Shown here: piece by piece, positions 1 to 9,300 of the stretch | Position numbering within the stretch: position 1 is the stretch's first letter | Layout: each line of letters begins with the position of its first letter | Made by a program: the position numbers and the translations under genes | From: Pandoraea pnomenusa | GTDB lineage: Bacteria; Pseudomonadota; Gammaproteobacteria; Burkholderiales; Burkholderiaceae | Assembly: GCF_000767615.3 (NCBI RefSeq) | Contig: NZ_CP009553.3 | Coordinates: forward strand, 2,790,001 to 2,854,000 | Length of the DNA: 64,000 nt | Direction: 5' to 3' | The notes under the pieces: model-generated | Database searches by the model: none | What the model was told of the DNA's origin: nothing | What the model saw: only the letters and a program-made list of their open reading frames with translations

Positions 1-20
1 CGAGTGCACGCAGACGAAAA

Positions 21-40
21 CTAAGTTTCTCCTAAGTTTC
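21..40 (+). promoter_or_regulatory. Tandem direct repeat, PmrA/QseB-like response-regulator box
   Basis: The 9-mer CTAAGTTTC occurs twice (21-29 and 32-40) with a period of 11 bp, about 90 bp before the response-regulator start at 130. OmpR-family regulators of the PmrA/QseB type bind two direct half-sites about one helical turn apart, with a core like CTTAA/CTAAG. This is therefore a likely autoregulatory site; the assignment is inferred from spacing and core sequence only. Confidence 0.55.
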
Positions 41-129
41 GCGCGCTATCGTGCGCCCGTACCGTCGTGTCAGGCGGGCAAGGATTGCGCGTGCGCCGCT
101 GGGGCCACGCGGTGGAGCCTTCGGAAAAC

Positions 130-789
130 ATGCGGATATTGCTCGTAGAAGACGACGCCATGATCGGCGAGGCCATGATGCAGGCGCTCAAGGACGCCTC
201 GTACGCGGCCGATTGGTGCCGTGACGGCGATGCCGCCCTCGCTGCGCTCGCCGCTCACACGTACGACCTCATGCTGCTCGACCTGGGTCTGCCGGGGCGT
301 GACGGCTGGGAAGTCCTGCGCGCGCATCGCGGTGCGGGCGGACGCACGCCGATCATCGTGGTGACCGCGCGCGACGGTGCGGAAGACATCATTCAGGGTC
401 TCGATCTCGGCGCCGACGACTTCGTCGTGAAGCCGTTCGAAGTCGGCGAACTGCTCGCGCGCATGCGGGCCGTGATCCGGCGCCAGGCAGGGGTCGCCGT
501 GCCGGTGCTGACCAACGGCGCCCTCGCCCTCGATCCCGCGACGCATCAGGCCACTTACGGCGACATCAGCTGCACGCTCTCGGCAAAGGAATACGCGCTG
601 CTGCACGCGCTCATGCTTCGCCCCGGCACGATTCTCTCTCGCGACGCGCTCGAGCACCGTCTGTACGGCTGGGGCGAGGAGATCGAGAGCAACATGATCG
701 ACTTTCTCATTCATTCGATTCGCAAGAAACTGGGATCGGACGTGATCCGCAACATCCGCGGCGCGGGCTGGCTGGTGCCCAAGGCATGA
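130..789 (+). CDS. OmpR/PhoB-family response regulator (QseB/PmrA-like)
   Basis: A 219-residue response regulator. The receiver domain (residues 1-115) opens with MRILLVEDD, has the phosphoacceptor Asp51 in LLDLGLPGRDG and the conserved Lys in the VVKPF motif. A C-terminal winged helix (about 125-218) ends in NIRGAGWLVPKA. The frame is open further upstream to 67, but the ATG at 130 gives the standard receiver N-terminus. Its stop overlaps the ATG of the kinase gene, so the pair is translationally coupled. The size and sequence resemble QseB/PmrA. The tandem box at 21-40 and the downstream ArnT-like gene suggest control of lipid A modification. Confidence 0.93.
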   Translation: MRILLVEDDAMIGEAMMQALKDASYAADWCRDGDAALAALAAHTYDLMLLDLGLPGRDGWEVLRAHRGAGGRTPIIVVTARDGAEDIIQGLDLGADDFVVKPFEVGELLARMRAVIRRQAGVAVPVLTNGALALDPATHQATYGDISCTLSAKEYALLHALMLRPGTILSRDALEHRLYGWGEEIESNMIDFLIHSIRKKLGSDVIRNIRGAGWLVPKA

Positions 790-2147
790 TGCGCTCGCTG
801 CAGTCGCGCCTGGTGGTCACGCTCTCGGCCTGCGCGCTGGTGTTGGCGATCGTCGCGGGCTTCGTTTCCTACGCTGCGGCCTTTCGCGAAGCCTATCGCT
901 TCCAGGACGACCAACTGCTGCAACTCGCCGCGCTGGTCGACACCCGCAACCTCGCCGGCGCCGATCACGCCGTGCATGGCCTGCCGATTCAGGACCACGA
1001 TTACCGCCTGACCGTACAACGGCTCGGGGGCACCTTTCCGGTCACGCTGGCCGACGGTTTCCACACCGTCAACACCGGCGGGCACACGTGGCGCGCGTTC
1101 GTGCGTACCGTCGAACCCGACTTGCGCATCGTCGTCGCCCAACCGACCGAGGGCCGCAACGAGATCGCCCGCAACAGCGGCCTGCGCACGGCCTTGCCCT
1201 TCATCGTCTTCGTGCCACTGCTGATTCTGGCCATCGTGTGGACGGTGCGCCGTGCATGGCGCCCCGTGCAACGGCTGGCGGCCGAGGTCGACACCCGGCG
1301 GGACACGGACCTGCGGGCGCTAGCCACGCAAGGCGCGCCGACCGAAATCGAGCCGTTCATCGTATCCATCAACCGACTGCTGGCACGTCTGGCCAAGGCG
1401 CTCGACGAGCAGCGCCGGTTCGTGGCGGACGCCGCGCACGAACTGCGCTCGCCGATCACGGCGCTGGTCATCCAGTCGGAGAACCTCGACCGGGCGCTCG
1501 CGCCCACGAGCATCGACGCCGAGACCCGCAACCGCCTGACCAAGCTCAAGAGCGGCTTGCAGCGCACCCGCACCCTGCTCGAGCAGTTGCTGACGCTCGC
1601 CCGCGCGCAAAGCGCGCCGACGGCGCCCGCCGCGCCGCTCGCGCTGCTGCCGGCCGTGCACGAGGCGCTGGAAGACGTGTTCGTGCTGGCCGACCGCAAG
1701 CAGATCGCCCTGAATCTCGTCGGCCCGACGCTCGGCGTGCCGGGCCGGCCGAACCTGCGCGTCGTAGGCGTCAAACGCGACATCGTGACATTGCTGGGCA
1801 ATCTCGTCGGCAATGCCGTGCGATATACCCCGGCGGGCGGTACCGTCTCGGTTCGGTTGTCATCCTCCGGCCCTGACGTCGTCATCGACGTCATCGACTC
1901 GGGGCCCGGCATCGATGCCGACAAGCGCGAGCGCGTCTTCGACGCCTTTTACCGGGCGACCGACCAGCGCGAATCGCGCGAGCATGGCGGAGAAGGCACG
2001 GGCCTGGGTCTGGCCATCGTGCGCGCGATCGTCGACCGCCTCGGCGGTCATATGCAGCTGAAAGACGCGAGCCCGACACCGCCACGCGGGCTTCACGTTC
2101 GCGTGAGTCTGCCCAATCCGGATATTTCGCAACCGCCAAGTCGTTGA
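786..2147 (+). CDS. Two-component sensor histidine kinase (QseC/PmrB-like)
   Basis: A 453-residue inner-membrane kinase. TM1 is at about residues 8-31, followed by a roughly 110-residue periplasmic sensor segment and TM2 at about 137-157. A HAMP-like linker comes next, then the HisKA dimerisation helix with the phospho-histidine His218 in DAAHELRSP. The HATPase_c domain shows the N box (NLVGNAVRYTP), G1 box (DSGPGID) and G2 box (GTGLGLAIV). The first ATG at 786 overlaps the regulator stop (ATGA); a second ATG follows at once. It is the cognate kinase of the regulator at 130-789. The signal sensed cannot be read from the sequence. Confidence 0.93.
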   Translation: MMRSLQSRLVVTLSACALVLAIVAGFVSYAAAFREAYRFQDDQLLQLAALVDTRNLAGADHAVHGLPIQDHDYRLTVQRLGGTFPVTLADGFHTVNTGGHTWRAFVRTVEPDLRIVVAQPTEGRNEIARNSGLRTALPFIVFVPLLILAIVWTVRRAWRPVQRLAAEVDTRRDTDLRALATQGAPTEIEPFIVSINRLLARLAKALDEQRRFVADAAHELRSPITALVIQSENLDRALAPTSIDAETRNRLTKLKSGLQRTRTLLEQLLTLARAQSAPTAPAAPLALLPAVHEALEDVFVLADRKQIALNLVGPTLGVPGRPNLRVVGVKRDIVTLLGNLVGNAVRYTPAGGTVSVRLSSSGPDVVIDVIDSGPGIDADKRERVFDAFYRATDQRESREHGGEGTGLGLAIVRAIVDRLGGHMQLKDASPTPPRGLHVRVSLPNPDISQPPSR

Positions 2148-2208
2148 TTGCCGCAAGACACCGTTAAACTGCCGTACCCCATTCATCAAGACCGGAAGCC
2201 TCGTATTC

Positions 2209-3942
2209 ATGTCCATACGTTCTCAACGTGACGCCGGGTTGGAACCCTGGCCGATCTCCCCCACCGCCCTGCTCTGGCTGCTTGCCGTGTTCGCGTTGGT
2301 CTGGTTCGGTGTGCTGAACCTGCGCCACCTGGTCCCCAGCGACGAAGGCCGATACGCCGAGATGGCTCGCGAAATGCTCGCCACGGGCGACTGGGTCACG
2401 CCGCGTTACAACGGCTATCTGTACTTCGAGAAGCCGCCGCTGCAGACCTGGATGAACGCGCTCACGTTCATGATCTTCGGCCTCGGCGACTGGCAGGCCC
2501 GCCTGTGGACGGCGCTGACCGGCTTCGGCGGCGTGCTGCTCGTGGGCTACACCGGCCGTCGCATTTTCGGCGCACGCGCGGGATTCTTCGCCGCACTCAC
2601 GCTCGCCAGCGCCCCGCTGTGGGCGCTGCTCGGCCATTTCAACGTGCTGGACATGGGCCTGTCGTTCATGATGGCGCTCGTGCTGTGCTCGCTGCTGCTT
2701 GCCCAGCGGCCCGGCCTGACCGACACGCAAACCCGCAACTGGATGTGGCTGTGCTGGCTCGCCATGGGGCTGTCGATCCTCAGCAAGGGGTTGATCGGCG
2801 TGGTGCTGCCCGGGGCGGTGCTGGTGATCTACACGTTGATCTCGCGCGACTGGGCGTTATGGAAGCGGCTGCACATCGCGAGCGGCCTGATCGTGATGCT
2901 GGCCGTCACGGTGCCGTGGTTCGCCGCGGTAATGGCACGCAATCCGTCGTTCTTCGACTTCTTCTTCATCAACGAACACTTCAACCGCTTCCTCAAGCCG
3001 GATCACCATCGTCCCGGCGCGCTCTGGTATTTCGTACCGGTGCTGATCGTGGGCTTCCTGCCCTGGCTGTCGATGATTCCGCGCACGATCTCCGCTTCCC
3101 GTGCGGTACCCCGTCAGGCCAACGGCTTCCGACCGGTGTTGATGATCACCGTGTGGACCGTCTTCATCTTCTGCTTCTTCTCGATCTCGCACTCGAAGCT
3201 CATCTCGTATGTGCTGCCGATCGCGCCGTCCATCGCCTTGCTGTTCGGGCTGGGGCTTGCCGGCATGTCGCGCGAATCGCTTCGCAAGCATCTGATCGTG
3301 TCCGCCGTGCTGTTCGTGGCAACGATCGTGACTTGCCTCGTTTTCCTGTCCCATCATTCGGACAGCCGCAACCCGGTCGAAGCGTATCGTCAGTTCTCGT
3401 ATTACCTGTACGCGGCAAGTTTCGTGGGGCTGATCGGTCTGGGCGTCACGCGCTGGCTCAGCTCCCGTAGCGCCAAGCAGGCGTTGATCGCTTTCGCCGG
3501 CACGTGGCTGGCGTTCACGATGATCGGGGGAACGGGTCACGAAGCGTTCGGGCGCGGCAGCTCGGGCATCGACCTCGTACCCGCCGTGCGCGCGGAAATG
3601 GAGCGACTCGGGCCGGACACGCCGTTCTATTCGGTGGGCACGCTCGACCACACCATGCCGTACTACCTGCGCCACACGATGATCATGGTCGCCGTGCAGG
3701 ACGAACTCGAATTCGGCATATCGCAGGCGCCGGACAGCTGGATTCCGACGCTCAACAAGTTTGCCGAGGTCTGGATGTCAGCGCCCAAGGCGCTCGCGCT
3801 GGTCGATCCGGAGAAGTTCACTGTCCTCGAGACGCTGGGACTGCCGATGAAGGTCATCGCCCGCGACAATCGCCGGGTCATCATCGAGAAGCCGATGCCC
3901 GCCGACGCGCCGGCACCGGGTGTTGCACCGGCAGCCAACTGA
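2209..3942 (+). CDS. ArnT-like GT-C glycosyltransferase (lipid A 4-amino-4-deoxy-L-arabinose transferase family)
   Basis: A 577-residue polytopic inner-membrane protein of the PMT/GT39 (ArnT) family, which moves a sugar from an undecaprenyl carrier to lipid A on the periplasmic side. TM1 (about 19-38) is followed by the acidic first periplasmic loop PSDEGRYAEMAREM (Asp45/Glu46) and by FEKPP (74-77), both hallmarks of the family. About twelve hydrophobic segments follow, then a soluble C-terminal domain from about residue 430. It starts 61 bp after the kinase gene on the same strand, so co-transcription is plausible. The rest of an arn operon is absent here, and another aminoarabinose- or glycan-transferring activity cannot be excluded. 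Confidence 0.85.
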   Translation: MSIRSQRDAGLEPWPISPTALLWLLAVFALVWFGVLNLRHLVPSDEGRYAEMAREMLATGDWVTPRYNGYLYFEKPPLQTWMNALTFMIFGLGDWQARLWTALTGFGGVLLVGYTGRRIFGARAGFFAALTLASAPLWALLGHFNVLDMGLSFMMALVLCSLLLAQRPGLTDTQTRNWMWLCWLAMGLSILSKGLIGVVLPGAVLVIYTLISRDWALWKRLHIASGLIVMLAVTVPWFAAVMARNPSFFDFFFINEHFNRFLKPDHHRPGALWYFVPVLIVGFLPWLSMIPRTISASRAVPRQANGFRPVLMITVWTVFIFCFFSISHSKLISYVLPIAPSIALLFGLGLAGMSRESLRKHLIVSAVLFVATIVTCLVFLSHHSDSRNPVEAYRQFSYYLYAASFVGLIGLGVTRWLSSRSAKQALIAFAGTWLAFTMIGGTGHEAFGRGSSGIDLVPAVRAEMERLGPDTPFYSVGTLDHTMPYYLRHTMIMVAVQDELEFGISQAPDSWIPTLNKFAEVWMSAPKALALVDPEKFTVLETLGLPMKVIARDNRRVIIEKPMPADAPAPGVAPAAN

Positions 3943-3971
3943 GCCTCACGAGCCCGATGACAGGCCCAATG

Positions 3972-4009
3972 AAAAATGGCCGGGAGCGATCTTCGCCCCG
4001 GCCATTTTT
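3972..4009. terminator. Bidirectional rho-independent terminator
   Basis: Perfect 13-bp inverted repeat: AAAAATGGCCGGG (3972-3984) and CCCGGCCATTTTT (3997-4009) with a 12-nt loop. The A-tract on one side and T-tract on the other let it end both the ArnT-like gene (+) and the encapsulin gene (-), which converge here. Confidence 0.9.
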
Positions 4010-4035
4010 CTTTTCCTTTCAATAAGCTAGCGAGC

Positions 4036-4866
4036 TTACTTCGCCTTCTTCTTCACGCCGACCGGCTTGGCCGGACCGACCGACACGCCGGCCTCGGCGG
4101 TCAGCATCAGGAACGTGAACGTCTCTTCCAGGTACAGACGAACCGTCGTGGCCGTGTGGTCCAGGTAGCCGATCGACACGTCCTGACCGATGTGCATTTC
4201 GTAGTCGCCGCCGCGCGTGGAGACGATGCAGCCGCCATCGATGGCCGGCGCCCAGATGATCTCGCCGCTCACGATATGGCCGATGTGCTCCAGAATCGGG
4301 TACCCCTGATCGTTGGCCTCGGCCACGGCCGTGTAGGCATCCGCGCCGAGCAGCACGCTGTACGGGCCGTCCACGCCTTCCAGACGCAGTTGCTCGAGCG
4401 CCTTGGCGATCACCGTCGGATAGTCCGCGATATTGTCCGGCAGCGGCAGCACCGGGTTCGACGTGCCTTCGCGCACGCCCGTGATTCGGGCAGCCGGATA
4501 GCCGTCGAAAATCGCGCGATCCTCGGCATACGCCAGCTTGATGGCGGCGTCCTTGGCTGGTTGCCAATCCGAGTCGTTCGCGCCGCGCTCGACGTCGTCG
4601 ATCGCTTCGCGCGAGAGTTCGAACGGCACTCGCAGTGCCACGAGCGGCATCACTTCGCGCTGACGCGCGCCCACGCCGTCGAGCGGCGCGTCGATGGCCG
4701 TCTGATGGCCGGTGCCCACGCCGGCGAGCGACAGGCCACCGGGACCCTTGACGTCGACGACACGGCGGCCGGCGACGGTACGCTTGAACGTGCGTGCCAC
4801 CTCTTCTTCGATCTGCGCCCATGCGGCGCTCGAAATGGGGGCCAGTTCGCGATGCAGGTTATTCAT
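4036..4866 (-). CDS. Family 1 encapsulin nanocompartment shell protein
   Basis: A 276-residue HK97-fold shell protein. The N-terminus (MNNLHRELAPIS, then WAQIEEEV) and the following KRTVAGRRVVDVKGPGG stretch are typical of the family 1 encapsulin N-arm and E-loop. The core contains LPLPDNIADYP and YSVLLGADAYTAV. The C-terminus ends in EETFTFLMLT and a lysine-rich tail. The length matches classical family 1 shells (about 265-285 residues). It lies immediately downstream of the DyP gene with a 4-bp ATGA overlap, so cargo and shell are co-translated from one mRNA. The product should self-assemble into an icosahedral cage loaded with the peroxidase. A convergent terminator closes the operon. Confidence 0.96.
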   Translation of the reverse strand: MNNLHRELAPISSAAWAQIEEEVARTFKRTVAGRRVVDVKGPGGLSLAGVGTGHQTAIDAPLDGVGARQREVMPLVALRVPFELSREAIDDVERGANDSDWQPAKDAAIKLAYAEDRAIFDGYPAARITGVREGTSNPVLPLPDNIADYPTVIAKALEQLRLEGVDGPYSVLLGADAYTAVAEANDQGYPILEHIGHIVSGEIIWAPAIDGGCIVSTRGGDYEMHIGQDVSIGYLDHTATTVRLYLEETFTFLMLTAEAGVSVGPAKPVGVKKKAK

Positions 4867-5981
4867 GCCTGAGATACTCCTTTAAGCGATCCGATTTGCA
4901 GTGAGCCGTCCGCCGGCGCGGGGCTCGGTGAAATGAGAGACGACACCGTCACATCGACCACGGGTGTGGACGTCGACGGCGTGTCGATGAGGGTGCGGAT
5001 GGATTCCGGTCCGGCTTCCGCCAGCGGCGCCTCGCGCTCGGCGAGCGCTTCGAGCATCGGCACCGAGGGGACGAAGAACAGACCGCCGGTCACGGCGTTG
5101 CTGAAGTCGAGCAATCGGTCGTAGTTACCCGGCGGACGGCCCACGAACATGTTTTCCAGCATCTGTTCGATGGGCCGGGGCGAGCGCGCGTAACCGATGA
5201 AATACGTGCCGAACTCAGCGGATCCGGGACGACCGAACGGCATGTTGTCGCGCAGGATCTTGATCTCCTTGCCGTCTTCTTCCAGCGTGGTGAGCGCGCT
5301 GTGGGACCAGCTTGGCTTGACCCCGTCGTCGAGCTCCACGTCGCTGAGCTTGGTGCGGCCGATGATGCGTTCCTGCGCCTCGACCGGCAGCGCGTTCCAG
5401 CCGGCCATGTCGTGCAAATACTTCTGCACCAGCACGTAGCTGCCGCCCGCGAATTCGGGATCTTCGTCGCCCATCACCGTGAACTCGAGCGCCTCCTGGC
5501 CCTCCGGGTTCTCCGTGCCGTCGACGAAGCCAATCATGGCGCGCATGTCGAAATAGCGGAAACCGTGCACCTCGTCGACCACCGTGACGGCATCGCCCAG
5601 CTTGTTCAGCAACAGCGTGGCGAGTTCGAAGCACAGATCCATCTGCTCGGCACGGATGTGCAGCAGCAGGTCGCCGGGCGTGGCCGGCGCGTGGCGTTTG
5701 CCGGCGCCGAACTCGCGAAACGGATGGAGCTCGGCAGGACGCGGATCGCCGAACAGGCGCCCCCAGGCGTTGTCGCTGAAGCCGACGACACACGAGAGGT
5801 TGCCGGACGGCACGCGCTTGCCGACGGCGCGGACATAGGCGCCCACATCGGCGCACCAGCCGCGCACGTTCGCATGGGCGGCAGGATCGTCGCGCACGGT
5901 GGCCACGAGAAAGATCGCGCTACGGGTGACGGTGCCGGAAACCGGCTGTGGTTCCGGAGGGGAAGTCGGACGTTCGGTCAT
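4863..5981 (-). CDS. DyP-type haem peroxidase, encapsulin cargo
   Basis: A 372-residue dye-decolourising peroxidase. The signature GFVDGTENP has the catalytic Asp154. The likely proximal haem ligand is His227 (PSWSHSAL) and the distal Arg is Arg244 (ILRDNMPFG). The C-terminus carries DGSLQIGSLKG, nearly identical to the known DyP cargo-loading peptide that docks into the shell interior, preceded by a Ser/Pro-rich flexible linker (about 320-357). The ATG at 5981 was preferred over an upstream in-frame start at 6026 because AGGA lies 6 bases before it. It is first in the operon and shares an ATGA overlap with the encapsulin gene. It oxidises substrates with H2O2 inside the cage. Confidence 0.95.
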   Translation of the reverse strand: MTERPTSPPEPQPVSGTVTRSAIFLVATVRDDPAAHANVRGWCADVGAYVRAVGKRVPSGNLSCVVGFSDNAWGRLFGDPRPAELHPFREFGAGKRHAPATPGDLLLHIRAEQMDLCFELATLLLNKLGDAVTVVDEVHGFRYFDMRAMIGFVDGTENPEGQEALEFTVMGDEDPEFAGGSYVLVQKYLHDMAGWNALPVEAQERIIGRTKLSDVELDDGVKPSWSHSALTTLEEDGKEIKILRDNMPFGRPGSAEFGTYFIGYARSPRPIEQMLENMFVGRPPGNYDRLLDFSNAVTGGLFFVPSVPMLEALAEREAPLAEAGPESIRTLIDTPSTSTPVVDVTVSSLISPSPAPADGSLQIGSLKGVSQA

Positions 5982-6127
5982 TGCGTTCCTGCGTGGGGCT
6001 TGAGTTCGTGACGCCGGTTGCCGCAACCTCGGATCGAACGGCGACCTTAGGCTATCGGTTGGCGACTTTCAGTACGTCAACTTTATCACGCAACAGACCG
6101 TAATACGCCACCGCTGTCGATACAACG

Positions 6128-6162
6128 TGGCGTAAAGCCTTATGCGACAAGGCTTTGCGCCA
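6128..6162. promoter_or_regulatory. Long inverted repeat between divergent DyP and RND genes
   Basis: Arms TGGCGTAAAGCCTT (6128-6141) and AAGGCTTTGCGCCA (6149-6162) pair over 14 bp with one mismatch around a 7-nt centre. It sits in the roughly 345-bp region between the divergent DyP and RND starts. There is no T-tract, so an operator or cruciform is more likely than a terminator. No other gene is seen between 5982 and 6327. Confidence 0.45.
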
Positions 6163-6327
6163 GCACGCGGCAATTCTGTCAATTTCGCCATTTTCGCGCC
6201 ATTTTGGCGTTGGGGCGTCGCCCATACCATGGCAGCGTTCCGTTCCGGCACCGGTGCGGCGCCGCATTGTGCGCGCCGGTCGGCCCTTGTCCTTACGCTT
6301 GCGACTGCGCCCGAGCGCGATTGAATC

Positions 6328-9300
6328 ATGTGGATTGTCAACGTTGCGCTCAAACGGCCATACACGTTCATCGTGATGGCCATTCTGATTCTGCTCGCCA
6401 CCCCACTCGCGCTCATGCGCACCCCGGTCGACGTGCTGCCGGAGATCAATATCCCGGTGATCAGTGTCATCTGGACCTATAACGGCCTGTCCGCGCAGGA
6501 CATCGCCGATCGGATGATCTCCGGCAACGAACGCGGACTCACGACCACCGTCAACAACATCGAGCACATCGAATCGCAGTCGCTGCCCGGCATCGGAATC
6601 ATCAAGATCTTTCTGCAACCGACGGCCAATTTCCAGACTGCCCTCGCTCAGGTCGTGGCCGTCGAGCAGGCGCAGGTCAAGCAGATGCCCCCCGGCGCGA
6701 CACCGCCGCTCATCATCAGTTACTCGGCGTCGTCCATCCCGGTGATGCAGCTTGGCCTGTCGAGCCCCAGCCTGTCGGAGCCCGCGCTCAACGACACGGC
6801 CCTGAACTTCCTGCGCCCCCAACTGGTGACGATTCCCGGCGCCGCGGTGCCGTACCCCTACGGCGGCAAGACCCGCCTGATCTCGGTCGACATCGACTCG
6901 CGGGCCCTGCTCGCCAAGGGTCTGACGGCGCAGGACGTGGTGGCCGCCGTCAATGCGCAGAACCTGATCCTGCCCACCGGCACGGCCAAGATCGGCCCGC
7001 GCGAGTACACCGTCGACATGAACGGCTCTCCGCCAACCGTTGAAGGGCTGAACAACATTCCGGTGCGCACGGTCAACGGCGCGACGACCTACCTGCGCGA
7101 AGTTGCCCACGTCCGCACCGGTTTCTCGCCGCAGACCAACATCGTTCGCCAGAACGGCCAGCGCGGCGTGCTGATCTCCGTGATGAAGACGGGCGACGCC
7201 TCGACGCTCTCGGTGGTCGACTCGCTCAAGGCCCTGTTGCCCGAAGCACGCGCGGCCTTGCCGGAAGATCTGCACATCTCCGCATTGTTCGATCAGTCGG
7301 TCTTCGTGAAGGCCGCCGTGCAGGGCGTGATCCACGAAGCGCTGATTGCCGCCGCGCTCACCGCGGCCATGATCCTGCTGTTTCTCGGCAACTGGCGCAG
7401 CACGTGCATCATCGCGATCTCGATTCCGCTGTCGATCCTCTCCTCTTTGCTGGCGCTGCATGCCCTCGGGCAGACCATCAACATCATGACGCTGGGCGGG
7501 CTGGCGCTGGCCGTCGGGATTCTCGTGGATGACGCTACCGTCACCATCGAGAATATCGAGCGCCACCTGCACATGGGCACGCCGTTGCACGAGGCCATTC
7601 TCGAAGGGGCGGGTGAAATCGCCGTGCCGGCGCTCGTCTCGACACTCTGTATCTGCATCGTGTTCGTGCCGATGTTCTTCCTCACGGGTGTGGCCCGATA
7701 CCTGTTCGTGCCGCTTGCCGAGGCAGTGGTGTTCGCCATGCTCGCGTCGTACATCCTGTCGCGCACGCTGGTGCCCACACTGGCCATGCTGCTCATGGGG
7801 CACGCGCATCAGGCCGATCCGAATGCCCGGCCCGGCGCCTTCCGACGCCTGCATCAGCGCTTCGACGCCGCCTTCGAGCGCATGCGCGGGGCCTACATCT
7901 CGGTGCTCTCGACCCTGCTCGTGCGCCGCCGGGTGTTCGCCACGAGCTTCCTGGCATTCTGCGTGCTCTCGATGGGGCTGGTGTTCGTGCTCGGCTCGGA
8001 CTTCTTCCCGTCGGTCGATGCCGGCAACATCCGCATGCACATGCGCGCACCGACGGGTACCCGCATCGAGGAAACGGCGCGGCTGGCCGACGAGGTCGAG
8101 AAAGTCGTTCGGGAAATCGTTCCAGCCAACGAGCTGGAGACGATTCTGGACAACCTCGGCCTGCCGTACAGCGGGATCAACCTGTCGTACAGCAACGCCG
8201 GCACCATCGGCACGCTCGACGGCGAGATCCAGATCGCGCTCAGGCCCGGCCACCAGCCCAGCGCGACCTACATCGACAAGTTGCGCGCGATCCTGCCGCA
8301 ACGCTTCCCCGGCGTGGAGTTCTTCTTTCAACCCGCCGACGTCGTCACGCAGATTCTCAACTTCGGCCTGCCCGCGGCCATCGACATCCAGATCAGCGGC
8401 AACCAGCAACTGGCGAACTTCGGGGTTGCAACGAAGTTGCTCAAGCAGGTCCGTCTGGTACCCGGCACGGTCGACACGCACATCCAGCAACGGATCAACG
8501 CGCCGGCGCTGCACCTGGACATGGACCGCACCCGCTTGCAGCAACTTAACCTGAATGCCAATGCCGTGGCCCAGAACGTGCTGATCTCGCTCTCGGGCAG
8601 CTCGCAGACGTCGCCGGGCTTCTGGTTCAACCACCAGAACGGCGTGGAGTACAGCCTTTCGGTGCAATCGCCACAGTACCGCATCAGTTCCATCGACGAC
8701 CTGCTGCGCCTGCCGGTCGCGGGCACGGGCAACAACGGCCAGCCCCAGTTGCTCGCCAACTTCGTTCAAGTCCGGCCGCAAGAGCGATTTGCCGTGGTTA
8801 GCCACTACAACATCCGGCCGGTCATCGACATTTTCGTGAGCGTGGAAGGCCGCGATCTCGGGAGCGTGGCGCGCGACATCGACAAGCTGGTGGTCCAGGC
8901 GCGCAAGGATCTGCCGCGCGGCAGCCAGATCGTGGTGCGCGGTCAGGTCAGCACCATGCAAAGTTCGTATTTCGGGCTGGGCGTGGGCGTGGCGATGGCC
9001 ATCGTGCTCGTGTATCTGCTGATCGTGGTGAATTTCCAGTCGTGGGTCGATCCGCTCATCATCGTGAGCGCCCTGCCCGCCGCCCTCGCCGGCATCGTCT
9101 GGATGCTCTTTCTCACGGGCACGCGACTCTCCGTGCCCGCGCTCACGGGGGCCATCATGACGATGGGCGTAGCCACGGCCAACAGCATTCTCGTGGTCGC
9201 CTTCGCGCGGCAACGGATGGAGGCCGGCATGGCGCCGCTCAAAGCCGCGCTGGAGGCTGGCGCGAGCCGGATCCGACCGGTGCTGATGACGGCGCTGGCC

